Source of the DNA: Marinobacter pelagius
GTDB lineage: Bacteria > Pseudomonadota > Gammaproteobacteria > Pseudomonadales > Oleiphilaceae
Assembly (NCBI RefSeq): GCF_900114925.1
Contig: NZ_FOUR01000004.1
Coordinates: forward strand, 248,001-312,000
Length of the DNA: 64,000 nucleotides
Direction: 5' to 3'
The translations under genes were made by a program, and so were the position numbers. Positions 19,215-29,968 of the stretch are shown piece after piece. Every line of letters begins with the position of its first letter. Positions within the stretch are counted from its first letter, which is position 1. Under the pieces are notes generated by a model. The model was not told where the DNA came from and ran no database searches. It saw only the letters and a list, made by a program, of their open reading frames with translations.

Positions 19215-20567
19215 TTACTCTTCTACACCATTTCCAATGGCTGGTGACGGTTGCCAGCGGTAATACAGCAACTGGTACAGCGACTCGAAGGCCTGTTCCG
19301 CACCCTCGGAATCCAGTGGCAGCTCCCCGGACACAGGCTCGGCATCTGCTGCCTGTTCGCTGGCCGCATTGTCCACGGCCCCGGCACCACTCTCAACCCC
19401 GGCTTCCGGCGCGGCTTCCGCTTCTGCTTCTGTTTCAGAAGCAGGGCCCGCCTCCCGCTGCGTTTCCGGGCTCTCCGACTCCGGCTGAGGCTCAGAGCTT
19501 TCCGGCTCCGGCTCGGGTACAAAGGAACCGGCATCCAGGGGGATAAAGCGGGGGTCCAGCGCAACATATTCCTTGAGCTGGTCCAGTTCGCCGTTGAAGG
19601 TGACTCTCAGGGTCAGCTGATCGCCTTTGACCCGCGAGGCGCCCACCGCCTGAACAGGGGTGAATCCCTCGAGAATCCGGGTCGCCTTGCCGTAATCCTC
19701 CACCGACTGGATGCCCTGCACCACAATATCGACCTGGGGAAGATCACCCACTTCGCCGGCGGCTACCGCATAGCGACCGGCATAGCGGTCCGCCCAACGG
19801 CCAATCACCGCCCGGGCAAGGGCCTGGGGATTTGCTGCGGTGACCACTTCCTCGCCACCATCCATGGCCATGCCGTCGAACACCCAACCGGCACGCCACT
19901 GGCCGCCGCTCTGGCTGACCCGGACCAATGCCATCACATCGTGACTGGTGTCCGGGGCGGAGGAACGCACCCGGCCGACAAACTGGCCCCAGATCTCGGA
20001 CAGCAATTCCCGGTCGCCCCGGAAGTTCTCGGAGGGAAGCGCTACCGGGAGCCCCCGCTCACTGGCCGCCTGCGCAAAGGCCGATTGCCATTGGTCAGAC
20101 TCGGCACCTTCGGTGATCAGACGACGGGAACCCCGTTCCTCGACCGCAATCCAGGCCAGGGTCAGGGGCCGGTTGGCACCCCATACCGGGGCATCGATGG
20201 AAGCCAGAGCCCGGTTGACGCCAACCGCCCCGAACGACATCTGCAACCGGTTGCCACCGTCGTCTCCACGGAGAAACTGGTAGGAAAGCAGCAGCGATTC
20301 TGCTTCGGCAAGCACCGACTGGATGCCGTCCCGGGACAGCACGTCCCGGCTACCGGAGACGCGCACCAGCACCCGGCGCAACCCCTCTTCATAACCTTGC
20401 TGCAACTGCGCTGATGAGGAGCCGTCCACCGGCACCTCGACGGAATAGAGCCCGGAGACTGTTACTGCCTGAGCCGGCGCACCCAGAAAGGCAAAGCCCA
20501 TTAACAAAACGGCCGCCCGCACGGCAGCCCTGGATACCCGCGCCAAGTAGTGTCCTTTTACTGACAT
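19215..20567 (-). CDS. DUF2066 domain-containing exported protein
   Basis: A 450-residue protein with a signal peptide (about residues 1-34; cleavage after APAQA) and a DUF2066 domain over about 36-345. The tail, residues 351-416, is low complexity and rich in Glu, Pro, Ser and Ala (PEPEPESSEPQPESESPE). It ends with the more ordered AFESLYQLLYYRWQPSPA. It is predicted to be periplasmic, with unknown function. It is the first gene of the leftward DUF2066-CDP-transferase-hda group and divergent from purM, a neighbourhood I recall from Pseudomonas. Confidence 0.85.
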   Translation of the reverse strand: MSVKGHYLARVSRAAVRAAVLLMGFAFLGAPAQAVTVSGLYSVEVPVDGSSSAQLQQGYEEGLRRVLVRVSGSRDVLSRDGIQSVLAEAESLLLSYQFLRGDDGGNRLQMSFGAVGVNRALASIDAPVWGANRPLTLAWIAVEERGSRRLITEGAESDQWQSAFAQAASERGLPVALPSENFRGDRELLSEIWGQFVGRVRSSAPDTSHDVMALVRVSQSGGQWRAGWVFDGMAMDGGEEVVTAANPQALARAVIGRWADRYAGRYAVAAGEVGDLPQVDIVVQGIQSVEDYGKATRILEGFTPVQAVGASRVKGDQLTLRVTFNGELDQLKEYVALDPRFIPLDAGSFVPEPEPESSEPQPESESPETQREAGPASETEAEAEAAPEAGVESGAGAVDNAASEQAADAEPVSGELPLDSEGAEQAFESLYQLLYYRWQPSPAIGNGVEE

Positions 20568-20679
20568 GAATCACCCTGGTGTTCGCATGGATGGCGCATA
20601 GGATACACCATGGCCTATACAGTGAGTAGCTGTTAAAATCCGCGGCCTGTCCCACTTTTGCCAACGGCCATAAAACACC

Positions 20680-21744
20680 ATGAGCGAACAGAAGCCCTCC
20701 CTGACTTACCGCGACGCCGGCGTTGACATCGACGCGGGTAACGATCTCGTCAACCGGATCAAGGATACCGCCGCCCGCACCCGCCGTCCGGAAGTGCTTG
20801 GCGGCCTTGGCGGCTTCGGCGCCATGGTGGCGATCCCCGCCGGCTACAATGAACCGGTGCTGGTCTCCGGCACCGACGGCGTCGGCACCAAACTGCGCCT
20901 TGCCATGCAGCTCGAAAAGCACGACAGCATTGGCATTGATCTGGTGGCCATGTGCGTCAACGACCTGGTCGTTGGTGGCGCCGAGCCATTGTTTTTCCTC
21001 GACTATTACGCCACCGGCAAACTCAACGTTGACGTGGCGGCCCAGGTTGTTTCGGGCATTGGCGAGGGCTGCGAGCAGGCCGGATGCGCACTGGTCGGTG
21101 GCGAGACCGCCGAAATGCCGGGCATGTATGAAGGCGAAGATTACGATCTGGCAGGATTCTGTGTCGGCGTGGCGGAGCGCAGCGAAATCATCGACGGCAG
21201 CCGTGTCCAGGCTGGCGATGTGTTGCTGGCCCTGGGCTCCTCTGGCCCCCATTCCAATGGCTACTCGCTGATCCGCAAGATCCTGGAAGTCAGCAAGGCC
21301 GATCTTGACCAACCGATGGGTGACACTACCCTGGCCAACGCACTGATGGCTCCGACGCGGATCTACGTCAAGAACCTGCTGCAGCTGATCCGCGAAGTGG
21401 AGGTGCGCGCCCTGTCCCACATCACCGGTGGCGGCCTGCCCGAGAACATCCCCAGGGTCCTGCCAGCCGGCAGCATCGCGGCCATCGATACCGAGAGCTG
21501 GGAACTGCCGCCAGTATTCCAGTGGCTGAAGGATGCCGGTGGCGTCGCCATCGAGGAAATGTATCGCACCTTCAATTGCGGTATTGGCATGATTGTCTGC
21601 GTTCCGGCCAACCAGAAAGACCTGGCCCTGGATACCCTCAACGCCATGGGCGAGAAGGCCTGGCAGGTTGGCATAATCGAAAGTGCCGATGACCCGCAAG
21701 CCGATGCGGTGGTCCGTTACACACCGGGGCTGCTGTCAGTATGA
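20680..21744 (+). CDS. purM: Phosphoribosylformylglycinamidine cyclo-ligase (AIR synthetase)
   Basis: Fifth step of purine synthesis: ATP-dependent closure of FGAM to aminoimidazole ribonucleotide. The 354 residues match the family. The sequence starts with the [16 protein letters not shown] segment and contains [39 protein letters not shown] and [11 protein letters not shown], all diagnostic for PurM. The stop overlaps the purN start (ATGA), the usual purMN arrangement. No convincing PurR box was seen in the 112-bp gap from DUF2066. Confidence 0.97.
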   Translation: MSEQKPSLTYRDAGVDIDAGNDLVNRIKDTAARTRRPEVLGGLGGFGAMVAIPAGYNEPVLVSGTDGVGTKLRLAMQLEKHDSIGIDLVAMCVNDLVVGGAEPLFFLDYYATGKLNVDVAAQVVSGIGEGCEQAGCALVGGETAEMPGMYEGEDYDLAGFCVGVAERSEIIDGSRVQAGDVLLALGSSGPHSNGYSLIRKILEVSKADLDQPMGDTTLANALMAPTRIYVKNLLQLIREVEVRALSHITGGGLPENIPRVLPAGSIAAIDTESWELPPVFQWLKDAGGVAIEEMYRTFNCGIGMIVCVPANQKDLALDTLNAMGEKAWQVGIIESADDPQADAVVRYTPGLLSV

Positions 21745-22403
21745 AGGCAGATCCAGCTCCACTGCCCAAAATACTCGTTCTCGTTTCCGGCAGCGGTACC
21801 AACCTGCAGGCGCTGATTGATGCCAGCCGGGAACGGGACTTTCCCGGCCAGATCACTGCGGTTGGCTCCAACCGCCCCGGGGCCTTCGCCCTGGAACGGG
21901 CGGCCCAGGCCAATATCGAAACCTTCGTGGTCGATCACAAGAATTTCGACAGCCGGGAAGAGTTTGATGCCGCACTGATGGCGGAGATTCGCCGCCACAA
22001 CCCCGATCTCATCGTCCTGGCGGGCTTCATGCGGATCCTGACCACGGATTTTGTGCGCGCCTTCCGGGGCAAGATGCTCAATATTCATCCGTCCCTGTTG
22101 CCCAGGCACACCGGCCTCAACACCCACCATCGCGCCATTGAAGCCGGTGATGACTTCCATGGTGTATCCGTGCACTTCGTGACAGAGGAACTGGATGGCG
22201 GCCCGGTGATCGCCCAGGCGGAAGTTCAGGTAGCCCCGGATGACACCCCGGAATCCCTGGCGGAGAAAGTGCTGGAGAAGGAACATATCCTGTATCCGAT
22301 CGTGGTTCGCTGGTTCTGCGAAGGTCGCATCCAGCTGGGCAGTGACTACATCCTGTTTGACGGCGAAATCCTGAAAGCCCCGATGCGGCTACCCGACAAC
22401 TGA
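21741..22403 (+). CDS. purN: Phosphoribosylglycinamide formyltransferase
   Basis: Third step of purine synthesis: transfers formyl from 10-formyl-THF to GAR. It has 220 residues. The N-terminal nucleotide-binding stretch is [15 protein letters not shown]. The catalytic region [41 protein letters not shown] contains the active-site Asn, His and Asp. The His-Thr after PR differs from the commoner SLLPKFxGLxTH wording but keeps the catalytic residues. It is coupled to purM through a 4-bp overlap. Confidence 0.96.
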   Translation: MKADPAPLPKILVLVSGSGTNLQALIDASRERDFPGQITAVGSNRPGAFALERAAQANIETFVVDHKNFDSREEFDAALMAEIRRHNPDLIVLAGFMRILTTDFVRAFRGKMLNIHPSLLPRHTGLNTHHRAIEAGDDFHGVSVHFVTEELDGGPVIAQAEVQVAPDDTPESLAEKVLEKEHILYPIVVRWFCEGRIQLGSDYILFDGEILKAPMRLPDN

Positions 22404-22476
22404 ACAGATTGTCATCCCCACGCCGTCCGGGAGCAGCTACACTGTCGCTGACTTTGACAGTTTGAAGGTTTGGCTC

Positions 22477-23229
22477 ATGCGCATGTCAGGACTATCCAGA
22501 AGACACGGCAGGATCCCTGCATTCCGGCGGCTGGCCTTGTTGGCCCTCCTGCTTTTCCCTCTTGTCTCCGCGGCACAGGAAGCTGCCCAGGAGCTGATTC
22601 CCTCCCGCGTGAGCTACACCGCCTCCATGGACAAGGGCCTGGAGATCAACGGCACCGCCGAGCGCAGCCTTACCTTCCAGAATAACGGCATCTGGCTCTA
22701 CCGCACCGATGTCGACTCTTTCATCGCCGATATTGACGAATCCCTGATCCTGAAATGGGAAAACGGCCGGGTGATTCCCCTGCGTTACCGCTACCACCTC
22801 TCCGGTGTCTTCATCAGGGATCGGAAACAGTCCATCGACTTTGACTGGGACAAGGGAGTCGCCACCGGCAGCTATCGGGACAAGAGCTTTGAAATACCCT
22901 TGAAGGAAGGCGCCCTCGACCCGCTCGGTTTCCAGTTACAGCTCCGCCAGGACATCAAGGCCGGCATGCGGGAAATGAGCTACCAGGTGATCGACGGCGG
23001 TGACTACGATGAAGAGAAGTTCGCCGTCATCGACGAAGAGCGGGTATCCACCAATGGTGACACCATCAGCCTGCTCAAGGCTGAGAAGGTCCGGGGCGAG
23101 AACGCCCGGCGCCAGACCCTGATGTGGTTCGATCCACGACAGGATTTTCTGCTGTCACGCCTGCTGCAGATCGAACCTGACGGCAGCCGCTATGAACTGC
23201 GCCTGAAGGATGCCGAGCTGGGCGATTAA
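22477..23229 (+). CDS. DUF3108 domain-containing exported protein
   Basis: A 250-residue protein with a signal peptide (RRLALLALLLFPLVSAAQEA) and a beta-rich DUF3108 domain (about 45-245), predicted periplasmic or outer-membrane associated, function unknown. I chose the ATG at 22477 because AAGG lies about 9 bp upstream. A TTG at 22462 and an ATG at 22483 are alternatives. It is 73 bp after purN and probably read from the same transcript. The gene ends with a 4-bp convergent overlap with avtA (TTAA, 23226-23229). Confidence 0.83.
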   Translation: MRMSGLSRRHGRIPAFRRLALLALLLFPLVSAAQEAAQELIPSRVSYTASMDKGLEINGTAERSLTFQNNGIWLYRTDVDSFIADIDESLILKWENGRVIPLRYRYHLSGVFIRDRKQSIDFDWDKGVATGSYRDKSFEIPLKEGALDPLGFQLQLRQDIKAGMREMSYQVIDGGDYDEEKFAVIDEERVSTNGDTISLLKAEKVRGENARRQTLMWFDPRQDFLLSRLLQIEPDGSRYELRLKDAELGD

Positions 23230-24503
23230 GCCTTCCTTCCGGCCTCGGCCCAGACCGTTTTCACTTCGTCCGCAATGATCCGGAGGCCTTCAGCCACGCG
23301 CTCATCGTCCTGGGAATAGGTCACCCGCAGGCACTCATGGCGGTGGCGCCAGCCATCCTCCGGCAATCCCGGGAAGAAGTAGTGACCGGATACCACCAGC
23401 ACCCCCCTGCTCTTCAGTCGCTGGTAAAGCTCCAGACTGGAGATGGGCAGGTCCGGGAACCATAACCACAGGAACATGGCGCCTTCGGGTTTGTGGATGT
23501 ACCAGCGGCAACTGTCCTCGCCCATGGCCTCCCGGAACGCGGCAACCGCCTTTTCCATCTTGGCCTTGTAGAAGGGGCAGACCACATCCCGACTCAGGGA
23601 CAGGATTTCCCCGGATCGCACCAGAGGCTCCGCCAACATGGCTCCGAAACTTCCAGTGGCCAGGTTCAGGATCGCATTGATACCGGACATGGCCTTGATG
23701 ATCGGCTCGGCGGCGATAACGATGCCGGTTCGCGCCGCCGGCAGGCCGAGCTTCGACAGGCTGAGGCAGAGAATGATCTGCTCGTTCCAGGTCGGGTGCG
23801 CATCGACAAACAGCAGGCTCGGGAACGGCGTACCGTAGGCCCCGTCGACAATCAGGGGAATGTCGTGCTGCCTGGCCATGACTTCCAGCCGGGCCAACTC
23901 ACCGTCGGTGATCACATTGCCGGTGGGGTTGGTCGGGCGTGACACGCAGATGGCCCCGGTCTCGCCGGTGACTTCCACCGCATCGAAGTCCACCCGGTAC
24001 TTGAACTCGTGGGCATCGGTGAACGAGATATCCGGCTGCACGGCCCGGAACAGCTCCGGCTCGATGCCGGCATCGGCATAACCGATATATTCCGGTGCCA
24101 GGGGCAGCAGGATGTGTTTGCGGTGGCCGTCGCCGTAATCGCCGCCAAACATGTTGAACAGCATGAAGAAGGCGGCCTGGCTGCCGTTGGTCAGGGCAAT
24201 GTTTTCGGGTTTCAGGCCCCAGCCATACTCCCGGTTCAGCAGGTCCGCCAGCGAGGCGATAAACTGCTTCTCCCCCTGGGGCGGATCATAGACGCCCACC
24301 AGACGCCGGACGTCGTCCTCGTTCCGGCTCATATCTCCGAGGATTTCCTGAACCCGCTGCTGGATTTCGGGGATGTGGCCCGGATTCCCCCCGCCCATCA
24401 TGATCATGTCATCCCCGGAGGCCATGGCATTCCCCAGATCATCCATCAGGGAAGTGATACCGGCATCGGCGGTGAATTTGCGACCAAAAGCAGAGAGTTT
24501 CAT
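23226..24503 (-). CDS. avtA: Valine--pyruvate aminotransferase
   Basis: PLP-dependent fold-type I transaminase exchanging amino groups between valine and pyruvate. It has 425 residues starting MKLSAFGRKFTADAGI. Family hallmarks are MMGGGNPGHIPE near residue 36, LTNGSQAAFFMLFNMFGG, SRPTNPTGNV near 185 and the PLP-lysine segment LSLSKLGLPAARTG. The start at 24503 is preferred over an upstream in-frame codon because it matches the family N-terminus. It stands alone, 65 bp downstream of the DUF416 gene, and converges with the DUF3108 gene. Confidence 0.92.
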   Translation of the reverse strand: MKLSAFGRKFTADAGITSLMDDLGNAMASGDDMIMMGGGNPGHIPEIQQRVQEILGDMSRNEDDVRRLVGVYDPPQGEKQFIASLADLLNREYGWGLKPENIALTNGSQAAFFMLFNMFGGDYGDGHRKHILLPLAPEYIGYADAGIEPELFRAVQPDISFTDAHEFKYRVDFDAVEVTGETGAICVSRPTNPTGNVITDGELARLEVMARQHDIPLIVDGAYGTPFPSLLFVDAHPTWNEQIILCLSLSKLGLPAARTGIVIAAEPIIKAMSGINAILNLATGSFGAMLAEPLVRSGEILSLSRDVVCPFYKAKMEKAVAAFREAMGEDSCRWYIHKPEGAMFLWLWFPDLPISSLELYQRLKSRGVLVVSGHYFFPGLPEDGWRHRHECLRVTYSQDDERVAEGLRIIADEVKTVWAEAGRKA

Positions 24504-24568
24504 GGCTCTATCCAATCAGGGCTGACAAACGGGTTTAACATCAAGTGTAGCGCGGACCGCAGGGTTGT

Positions 24569-25168
24569 TTAGCTGTCCGGGGCAATTCCGAGATTGCTGA
24601 CGCCGTCGTTGGCGGCTTGCGCCTTCAACTCGGCGATAAAGGACTCCTTGGGAACCCGCTGGCGTTTCAACTCAAGTACCAGGTCCCGCTGGAACATCTT
24701 GTCTTCTTTCATCAGGGGGTGATGATCGAGCAGGCGAACCAGTTCATCTTCCGGCAGATCTTCGCCTTCGGACATCTCGATGAAGTTCATCACCGTTGCG
24801 GTGGCCAGCTGGGAGGCCTCGGTTGCCCGATGCTTGTTGGGATTCAGGCGGTTGAGCAGCGCTTGCTCCAGCAACTGGCAGAAGTCGAACGCCGGGTAGA
24901 CGCCGTAGGCGTCGTAGTCGTCCACGTTGGGCGACAGGGTTTCGAGTTTGCTCAGCAACTGGGGAATGGCGGCTTCACTGGCCTCTTTCTGGAGCATGTC
25001 CCAGGCCAGGTCCAGGAGCTGGCGCATTTTGGCGCCTGTTTTCAGGCCAACGGCGTCGGCGAACAGGGCATAGTTCGGGAACGAGCGTTCCGCAAGAGCG
25101 AGCAGGAAGGCGCATTCACGCCATCCCTGCAGTTGTGCGACGGCTTTGAGAAACTGGTTGGCGTTCAT
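24569..25168 (-). CDS. yjaG: DUF416 (YjaG) family protein
   Basis: A 199-residue all-helical cytoplasmic protein of the YjaG/DUF416 family, function unknown. The N-terminal segment [32 protein letters not shown] and the mid-protein [22 protein letters not shown] are typical of the family. Translation is coupled to dcd by an ATGA overlap. Confidence 0.85.
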   Translation of the reverse strand: MNANQFLKAVAQLQGWRECAFLLALAERSFPNYALFADAVGLKTGAKMRQLLDLAWDMLQKEASEAAIPQLLSKLETLSPNVDDYDAYGVYPAFDFCQLLEQALLNRLNPNKHRATEASQLATATVMNFIEMSEGEDLPEDELVRLLDHHPLMKEDKMFQRDLVLELKRQRVPKESFIAELKAQAANDGVSNLGIAPDS

Positions 25169-25731
25169 GTCCTGGGCAGGGTCACGCCGGTCTGGCCCAG
25201 GTATTTGCCGCCCCGGTCTTTGTAGCTGGTTTCACAGACTTCGTCAGACTCGAAGAAGAGCATCTGGGCAACACCTTCGTTGGCGTAGATCTTGGCTGGG
25301 AGGTTGGTGGTGTTGGAAAATTCCAGGGTCACCTGCCCTTCCCATTCCGGCTCCAGCGGGGTGACGTTTACGATGATGCCGCAACGTGCGTAGGTGCTTT
25401 TGCCCAGGCAGATGGTGAGTACGTTGCGCGGGATGCGGAAGTACTCGACGGTGCGGGCCAGGGCGAAGGAGTTCGGTGGAATGATGCAGACGTCACCGGT
25501 GTAGTTGACGAAGCTGTTGTCGTCGAAGTTCTTGGGGTCGACGGTGGCGCTGTGGACGTTGGTGAAGATTTTGAATTCGTTGCTGCAGCGGACGTCGTAA
25601 CCGTAGCTGGAGGTTCCGTAGGAGATGACACGGCCTTTTTCGGTTTCGCGAACCTGTCCATGTTCGAACGGTTCGATCATGCCGTGTTGTTCGGACATCC
25701 GGCGGATCCACTTGTCGGATTTGATGCTCAT
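25165..25731 (-). CDS. dcd: dCTP deaminase
   Basis: Converts dCTP to dUTP, the main route to thymidylate in gammaproteobacteria. It has 188 residues, the usual trimeric dUTPase-like fold length. Diagnostic segments are [33 protein letters not shown] and the active-site block [23 protein letters not shown], holding the Ser, Arg and Glu that bind and activate the substrate. The next gene downstream, yjaG, overlaps its stop. Upstream, a palindromic GGA-loop element separates it from mrp. The dcd-mrp-metG order matches Pseudomonas. Confidence 0.97.
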   Translation of the reverse strand: MSIKSDKWIRRMSEQHGMIEPFEHGQVRETEKGRVISYGTSSYGYDVRCSNEFKIFTNVHSATVDPKNFDDNSFVNYTGDVCIIPPNSFALARTVEYFRIPRNVLTICLGKSTYARCGIIVNVTPLEPEWEGQVTLEFSNTTNLPAKIYANEGVAQMLFFESDEVCETSYKDRGGKYLGQTGVTLPRT

Positions 25732-25877
25732 TGGTGAAATCTCGTTTCCACTGGAAAAATTGAGGCGTAGTTTACCTGTTCCCTTGGGGTCTGTCGAAGG
25801 CCCCTCGGCTTATCCCAGGACTGCTTGATCTGGGGGCTGCGACTTTGGGCTCGGGCCTCAAGATTTGCGGGCTGCGC

Positions 25878-25977
25878 CCATAGGGGCAGCCTTCCAAAAA
25901 CCGCTACGAGCACGTCCATGTGCGCTTGTTTCCGGCCATCCCTGGCCTCCAACATTTTTGGAAGGCTGCCCCTATGG
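25878..25977 (-). repeat. Palindromic GGA-loop element, copy 2 (mrp-dcd gap)
   Basis: A perfect 23-bp inverted repeat (25878-25900 with 25955-25977), with weaker pairing beyond its ends. Read on the minus strand it shows hairpin A GGCC-AGGGAT-GGCC (25934-25947) and hairpin B GCAC-ATGGAC-GTGC (25910-25923). The two GGA triplets are 21 nt apart, and GTAG (25904-25907) precedes the closing arm. The GGA-bearing strand is the sense strand of both mrp and dcd. Confidence 0.9.
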
Positions 25978-26023
25978 CCGCGATCATGCCTCCAAGTGGA
26001 CCGCCGCATACATCAGGAAGTTG

Positions 26024-27124
26024 TCAGTGCTCGGTTACCGAAACACTTGAAATCGAACCACTTAGGTTGCGTTCGCGGGTAGAGAGTTCTGCCCCAACCC
26101 TCCTGGCAATATCGCGATACCGCCGAGCCACTTCCGAGTCCGGCTCGGCGATCACGGAAGGAGTGCCGCCGTCGGTCTGTTCCCGGATGGTCATGTGCAG
26201 CGGCAATTGACCAAGCAGTGTGGTGTCGTATTCCTCGGCGATGCGTTCGCCGCCGCCGTGGCCGAACAGGGATTCTTCGTGGCCACAGTTGCTGCAGATG
26301 TGGACGCTCATGTTTTCGACCACGCCCAGGACCGGGATGTCGACTTTGCGGAACATTTCTATGCCTTTTTTGGCATCCAGCAGGGCGATGTCCTGGGGGG
26401 TGGTGACGATGACGGCGCCGGTTACCGGGACTTTCTGGGCCAGGGTTAGCTGTATGTCGCCGGTGCCCGGGGGCATGTCGATGATGAGGTAGTCGAGTTC
26501 GTTCCAGAGGGTCTGTTGCAGCAGTTGCATTACGGCGCCGCTGACCATGGGGCCGCGCCAGACCATGGGGGTTTTCTCGGTGACGACGAAGGCCATGGAG
26601 TTGGCTTGCAGGCCGTGGGCTTCCATGGGGACGAAGTATTTGTTCTCTCGCGTTTCCGGGCGTTTGCCTTCGGGCACGCCGAGCATCATGCCGATGCTGG
26701 GGCCGTAGATGTCGGCGTCGAGGATACCGACTCTGGCACCCTCGGCCTGCAGTGCCAGGGCGAGGTTGACGGCGGTGGTGGATTTGCCGACACCGCCTTT
26801 GCCGGAGGCCACGGCGATGATGTTTTTGACGCCGGGGACGGACGGGAGGTCTTTCTGGACTTTGTAGGAGTGGATCTTCTGGCCGACGTGAACGTCGGCG
26901 CTGTCAACGCCGTCGACGTTTTCCAAAGCGTTGGTGACGATCTGTTTGAGCGCTCCGGCAATGCCCCTGGACGGGTACGGCAGCTCGACCATGAGGGTGA
27001 CTTTGCCACTGTGGTCGGCACTCAGGTTTTTGACGGCGCCGAGGTCGTACAGGTCCTTTTCGAGGTAAGGGTCCCGGTATTCGCGGACAGCGGCTTCGAG
27101 GGCCTGCTGGGAAATCTGGGTCAT
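26024..27124 (-). CDS. apbC: Iron-sulfur cluster carrier protein (Mrp/ApbC)
   Basis: P-loop ATPase that binds and delivers Fe-S clusters to apoproteins. It has 366 residues: an N-terminal MIP18-like domain (about 1-95), then the Mrp domain with KGGVGKST at 109-116, DADIYGPS near 136-143 and IIDMPPGTGD near 214-223. The cluster-binding CxxC pair is C277/C280 (HICSNCGHE). It is divergent from metG, a widely conserved pairing. The leftward neighbour dcd is separated from it by a palindromic element. Confidence 0.95.
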   Translation of the reverse strand: MTQISQQALEAAVREYRDPYLEKDLYDLGAVKNLSADHSGKVTLMVELPYPSRGIAGALKQIVTNALENVDGVDSADVHVGQKIHSYKVQKDLPSVPGVKNIIAVASGKGGVGKSTTAVNLALALQAEGARVGILDADIYGPSIGMMLGVPEGKRPETRENKYFVPMEAHGLQANSMAFVVTEKTPMVWRGPMVSGAVMQLLQQTLWNELDYLIIDMPPGTGDIQLTLAQKVPVTGAVIVTTPQDIALLDAKKGIEMFRKVDIPVLGVVENMSVHICSNCGHEESLFGHGGGERIAEEYDTTLLGQLPLHMTIREQTDGGTPSVIAEPDSEVARRYRDIARRVGAELSTRERNLSGSISSVSVTEH

Positions 27125-27314
27125 CGGGTTCTCCGGAATAAGCTCATGAACACGGAAACGGGCGTTTCAGGTGAAAAATTGCTGCTTGGAAGGTATCATC
27201 TGTGCCCGTTTCTGACCATATGGGGTCTTTACCTGGAGCAATCAATTCAGGATCTGCACCAGGGCCCTGTTTTTGTCTTTCCAACCCTTACCAACAGAAG
27301 GTTCGGACATCACC

Positions 27315-29345
27315 ATGACGCAAGCGAGCAAGCATCAGCGCGATATTCTGGTTACCAGCGCCCTGCCCTATGCCAACGGGCCGATCCACCTGGGTCACCT
27401 GCTGGAGTACATTCAGACCGATATCTGGGTGCGCTACCAGAACATGCGTGGCCACAACTGCTACTACGTTTGCGCCGACGATGCCCACGGCACCGCGATT
27501 ATGCTGCGGGCCGAGCGTGAGGGTATTACTCCTGAGCAGCTGATTGACCGGATCCGTCAGGAGCACCAGGAAGACTTTGCCGGCTTTCACATCCGTTTCG
27601 ATAACTATTACTCCACCCATTCGGAGGAGAACCGTTACTTTTCCGAGTACATCTACCGCCAGTTGCAGGAAAACGGGCACATCGCCACCCGGAAGATCAC
27701 CCAGTTCTTCGATCCGGAGAAGGAGATGTTCCTGGCCGACCGTTTCATCAAGGGCACCTGCCCGAAGTGCAAGGCGGAAGACCAGTACGGGGATAACTGT
27801 GAGGTTTGTGGTGCCACCTACACGCCGGCCGAGCTGATCAATCCACGCTCTGCGGTCTCCGGTGCCACGCCGGTTGAGAAGGAATCCGAGCACTATTTCT
27901 TCAAGCTGCCGGATTTCCATGATTTCCTGGCCAAGTGGACCCGCAGCGGCACCCTGCAGCCCCAGGTTGCGAACAAGCTGGCCGAGTGGCTGGACGCCGG
28001 GCTGCAGGAGTGGGATATCAGCCGTGATGCGCCCTACTTCGGTTTCGAGATTCCGGATGCGCCGGGCAAGTTCTTCTATGTCTGGCTGGACGCCCCCATT
28101 GGCTACCTGGCCAGCTTCAAGAATCTGTGCAACCGCGAAGGCATTGATTTCGAGCACTTCTGGAAGGCGGATTCCGAGGCCGAGGTCTATCACTTCATCG
28201 GCAAGGACATCATCAATTTCCACGCCCTGTTCTGGCCGTCCATGCTGCACGATGCCGGTTTCCGGACGCCGACCGCGGTCTGGGCCCACGGTTTTGTGAC
28301 CGTCAATGGCAAGAAGATGTCCAAGTCCCGTGGCACCTTCATCATGGCGCGCACCTATCTCGATCATCTGGATCCGGAGTACCTGCGCTACTACTTCGCT
28401 GCCAAGCTCACCGGCAGTGTCGATGACATGGACCTGAACCTTGAAGACTTCGCTGCGCGGGTAAATTCGGACCTGGTGGGCAAGGTTGTGAACATCGCCA
28501 GCCGCAGTGCAGGCTTCATTACCAAGCGTTTTGACGGTCAGCTGGGCAAGGTGACCGAGCATGGGAAGCTGAAGGAATTCATCGAGGCCGGCAAGGAGAT
28601 CGAGGACTTCTTCGAGGCCCGGGAATTCGGCCGCGCCATGCGCCGGATCATGGAACTGGCGGACATCGCCAACCAGTACGTGAACGATGAGCAGCCCTGG
28701 GTCATTGCCAAGCAGGAAGGCCAGGACGACAACCTGCAGGCCATCTGTACCAATGCCATCAACATGTTCCGCATCCTGATGACCTACCTGGCGCCGGTGC
28801 TGCCGAAAACCGCCGAGGCCTCCGAGGCGTTCCTGAATGCAAAACTGGACTGGAACAAGCGTGCCGAGCTGCTGGAACACCACGGCATCAACAAGTTCAA
28901 GCCGCTGATGAGTCGGGTGGACATGGCCCAGATCGAGAAGATGCTGGATGCCTCCAAGGAGGAACTGCCTGCAGCGACCGGTCAGCCGGAACCTGCTGCC
29001 AATCTTGAGCCGATCGCCGATGAGATAGAATTCGGTGATTTCGCGAAAGTGGACCTTCGGGTCGTTAAAATTGTCAAAGCCGAGCATGTTGAAGGTGCAG
29101 ACAAGCTCCTTCGCCTGACTCTTGACGTAGGACATGGCGAACGCAACGTGTTTGCTGGTATCAAGTCTGCCTACAAGCCGGAAGATCTGGAAGGCCGCAT
29201 GACCGTGATGGTGGCCAACCTGAAGCCGAGAAAAATGAAGTTCGGCATGTCCGAAGGCATGGTTCTGGCAGCCGGTCCGGGCGGGAAGGACATTTTCATT
29301 CTTTCTCCGGATTCCGGCGCCACCCCGGGCATGCGGGTAATGTAA
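27315..29345 (+). CDS. metG: Methionine--tRNA ligase
   Basis: Charges initiator and elongator tRNA-Met. It has 676 residues from the ATG at 27315 (an upstream TTG extension was rejected because the family begins close to [12 protein letters not shown]). HLGH is at residues 25-28 and KMSKS at 334-338. A zinc knuckle uses C149, C152, C162 and C165. The C-terminal EMAP-II/Arc1p-like tRNA-binding and dimerisation domain covers about 575-676 ([24 protein letters not shown]). It is divergent from apbC; rnfA follows after 25 bp, so read-through into the rnf operon is possible. Confidence 0.98.
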   Translation: MTQASKHQRDILVTSALPYANGPIHLGHLLEYIQTDIWVRYQNMRGHNCYYVCADDAHGTAIMLRAEREGITPEQLIDRIRQEHQEDFAGFHIRFDNYYSTHSEENRYFSEYIYRQLQENGHIATRKITQFFDPEKEMFLADRFIKGTCPKCKAEDQYGDNCEVCGATYTPAELINPRSAVSGATPVEKESEHYFFKLPDFHDFLAKWTRSGTLQPQVANKLAEWLDAGLQEWDISRDAPYFGFEIPDAPGKFFYVWLDAPIGYLASFKNLCNREGIDFEHFWKADSEAEVYHFIGKDIINFHALFWPSMLHDAGFRTPTAVWAHGFVTVNGKKMSKSRGTFIMARTYLDHLDPEYLRYYFAAKLTGSVDDMDLNLEDFAARVNSDLVGKVVNIASRSAGFITKRFDGQLGKVTEHGKLKEFIEAGKEIEDFFEAREFGRAMRRIMELADIANQYVNDEQPWVIAKQEGQDDNLQAICTNAINMFRILMTYLAPVLPKTAEASEAFLNAKLDWNKRAELLEHHGINKFKPLMSRVDMAQIEKMLDASKEELPAATGQPEPAANLEPIADEIEFGDFAKVDLRVVKIVKAEHVEGADKLLRLTLDVGHGERNVFAGIKSAYKPEDLEGRMTVMVANLKPRKMKFGMSEGMVLAAGPGGKDIFILSPDSGATPGMRVM

Positions 29346-29370
29346 GGCAGCGCGAGGAAGAGCAGCTCCG

Positions 29371-29952
29371 ATGACAGAGTATTTGCTGATACTGGTCAGC
29401 ACCATACTGGTGAACAACTTTGTGTTGGTTCAGTTTCTGGGACTGTGCCCGTTCATGGGTGTGTCCGGGAAACTGGAGACCGCCATGGGTATGTCCCTGG
29501 CCACCACGTTTGTGCTGACCCTGTCATCGGTCTGTAGCTACCTCGCCTACACCTACCTTCTGGCGCCGCTGGACCTGGCGTTCCTGAAGACCATCACCTT
29601 CATCCTGGTGATTGCGGTGGTGGTCCAGTTCACTGAAATGGTGGTTCGCAAGACCAGCCCGCTGCTCTACCGGGTTCTGGGCATTTTCCTGCCCCTGATC
29701 ACCACCAACTGCGCTGTTCTCGGCGTGGCACTTCTTAACCTTAATAAAAACAACAACTTCGTTGAGTCTGTCCTGTACGGTTTCGGTGCAGCGGCCGGTT
29801 TCTCCATGGTGCTGGTGCTGTTTGCCGCCATGCGCGAGCGTATCGCGGTGGCGGATGTTCCGGTTGCCTTCCGGGGTGCCGCCATTGGTATGGTAACCGC
29901 AGGACTGATGTCGCTGGCATTCCTGGGCTTTACCGGCCTGGTCACTGTCTGA
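29371..29952 (+). CDS. rnfA: Electron transport complex subunit RnfA
   Basis: Integral membrane subunit (RsxA/RnfA, NqrE-like) of the Rnf complex, which couples electron flow between NADH and ferredoxin to ion movement and in enterobacteria keeps SoxR reduced. It has 193 residues and six membrane segments. The start [32 protein letters not shown] contains the conserved Cys in GLCPF, thought to help bind an intramembrane 2Fe-2S cluster with RnfE. A second such motif, [14 protein letters not shown], lies near residue 113. It is the first of six contiguous rnf genes. Confidence 0.96.
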   Translation: MTEYLLILVSTILVNNFVLVQFLGLCPFMGVSGKLETAMGMSLATTFVLTLSSVCSYLAYTYLLAPLDLAFLKTITFILVIAVVVQFTEMVVRKTSPLLYRVLGIFLPLITTNCAVLGVALLNLNKNNNFVESVLYGFGAAAGFSMVLVLFAAMRERIAVADVPVAFRGAAIGMVTAGLMSLAFLGFTGLVTV

Positions 29953-29968
29953 CGGAGCGTTTGTTGTT

